DNA of 64,000 nucleotides from positions 3,396,501 to 3,460,500 of the forward strand of contig NZ_CP023696.1 in assembly GCF_008704425.1 (NCBI RefSeq), read 5' to 3'. Positions 63,468 to 64,000 of the stretch are shown piece by piece. The notes beneath the pieces are model-generated. The model was not told the DNA's origin, did not search any database, and saw nothing but the letters and a program-made list of their open reading frames with translations. Origin of the DNA: Streptomyces fradiae ATCC 10745 = DSM 40063. Its GTDB lineage: Bacteria; Actinomycetota; Actinomycetes; Streptomycetales; Streptomycetaceae. Both the position numbers and the translations under genes were made by a program. Within the stretch, counting starts at the first letter, position 1. Every line of letters starts with the position of its first letter.

Positions 63468-64000
63468 TTGACGGCGACGACCGCCGAGAACCCGAAGGAC
63501 CCCGCCGCCGTGTCCGGCGGCGGCCACCCGCAACGCTGGCTGATCCTCGGCGTGATCTGCCTCGCCCAGCTGACCGTGCTGCTCGACAACACCGTCCTCA
63601 ACGTGGCGATCCCCTCCCTCACGCGGGAGCTCCACGCCTCCACCGCTGACATCCAGTGGATGATCAACGCCTACGCGCTGGTCCAGTCCGGGCTGCTCCT
63701 CACCGCCGGCAACGCCGCCGACCGCTACGGCCGCAAGCGCATGCTGCTCACCGGTCTCGCGCTGTTCGGCATCGGCTCGCTCGCCGCCGGCCTCGCGCAG
63801 AGCTCCGCCCAGCTCATCGCCGCCCGCGCCGGGATGGGCGTCGGCGGCGCACTGCTGATGACCACCACCCTCGCGGTCGTCGTCCAGATCTTCGACGACG
63901 CCGAGCGCGTCAAGGCCATCGCCATCTGGTCGACCGTCAGCTCGCTCGGCTTCGCGGCCGGACCGCTGCTCGGCGGCTTCATGCTCGACCACTTCTGGTG
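63468..64000 (+). CDS. DHA2-type MFS drug exporter (5' part)
   Basis: 177 residues are visible before the right edge. The start is TTG 63468, six bases after AAGGAG; no ATG or GTG is better placed. After a short cytoplasmic head, the first helices follow: WLILGVICLAQLTVLLDNTVLNVAIPSL with the DHA2 signature LDxTVxNVALP (here LDNTVLNVAIP), then IQWMINAYALVQSGLLLTAGNAADRYGRKRMLL carrying the MFS motif A region. It should export drugs by proton antiport. Control by the upstream palindrome is expected; the TetR gene may lie beyond the window. Confidence 0.93.
   Translation, partial: MTATTAENPKDPAAVSGGGHPQRWLILGVICLAQLTVLLDNTVLNVAIPSLTRELHASTADIQWMINAYALVQSGLLLTAGNAADRYGRKRMLLTGLALFGIGSLAAGLAQSSAQLIAARAGMGVGGALLMTTTLAVVVQIFDDAERVKAIAIWSTVSSLGFAAGPLLGGFMLDHFW

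Overview
The window is chromosomal DNA from a Streptomyces or a very close relative. GC content is very high with strong third-position GC bias, GTG starts are frequent, and the gene families are typical of the genus: a fused cydDC, a Sco/ECuC/DtpA copper operon, SigE-family sigma factor, anti-sigma-like ATPases, a SpoIIE-type phosphatase, and DUF5926, DUF2797 and DUF6578 proteins. Six perfect copies of the Streptomyces ParB-binding site parS (GTTTCACGTGAAAC) and several DnaA-box-like 9-mers place it close to oriC in the chromosome core. I see no insertion sequence, integrase, prophage or CRISPR array.

Layout. 0-8 kb: a partial YibE/F membrane protein, then a TPP riboswitch with thiC, a small membrane protein, a metallophosphoesterase, a LacI regulator and a HisC/Pat-type aminotransferase. 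8.2-14.6 kb: the cytochrome bd locus cydA-cydB-cydDC with a Rex operator at the promoter. 14.8-22.4 kb: an M23 peptidase on the plus strand, then minus-strand genes for a HAD phosphatase, an F420-type (LLM) oxidoreductase, RNA 2'-phosphotransferase KptA, a MerR regulator and an EphD-like hydrolase/SDR fusion. 22.7-26.3 kb: a plus-strand operon of two ATPase-permease pairs. 26.4-31.7 kb: dihydrolipoyl dehydrogenase, a second HAD phosphatase overlapping serS, and pheA.

32.0-38.7 kb: a minus-strand copper-trafficking operon (membrane protein, YcnI, Sco, ECuC, CopC-CopD fusion, Tat-exported DyP peroxidase DtpA). 38.9-48.2 kb: signalling and housekeeping genes (two HATPase_c proteins, Xaa-Pro aminopeptidase with three parS sites beside it, a GAF-SpoIIE phosphatase, a primase/polymerase-like protein, DUF5926 and a glycerophosphodiester phosphodiesterase). 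48.2-59.2 kb: an HtrA-like protease, tRNA-Ser(UGA), a SigE-family sigma factor, an acyl-CoA ligase, a very large degenerate PAS/kinase/receiver protein and a subtilisin-inhibitor-like protein. 59.3-64 kb: tRNA-Ser(GCU), tRNA-Arg(ACG), YcxB-like, DUF6578 and DUF2797 proteins, a receiverless OmpR-type regulator, and the start of a DHA2-type MFS exporter behind a large operator palindrome.

Together the genes are mostly core physiology: thiamine and aromatic amino acid synthesis, respiration under low oxygen, copper delivery to extracellular enzymes and oxidase, and serine charging. The most unusual layer is non-coding. The parS sites sit inside other functional elements: the variable P3 arm of the thiC riboswitch, the start codon of cydDC, the edge of a terminator hairpin, and next to a TetR-like operator. 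DnaA-box groups occur in two intergenic regions. I found no convincing wholly new gene system; the degenerate signalling proteins and the parS/riboswitch overlap are the best leads.
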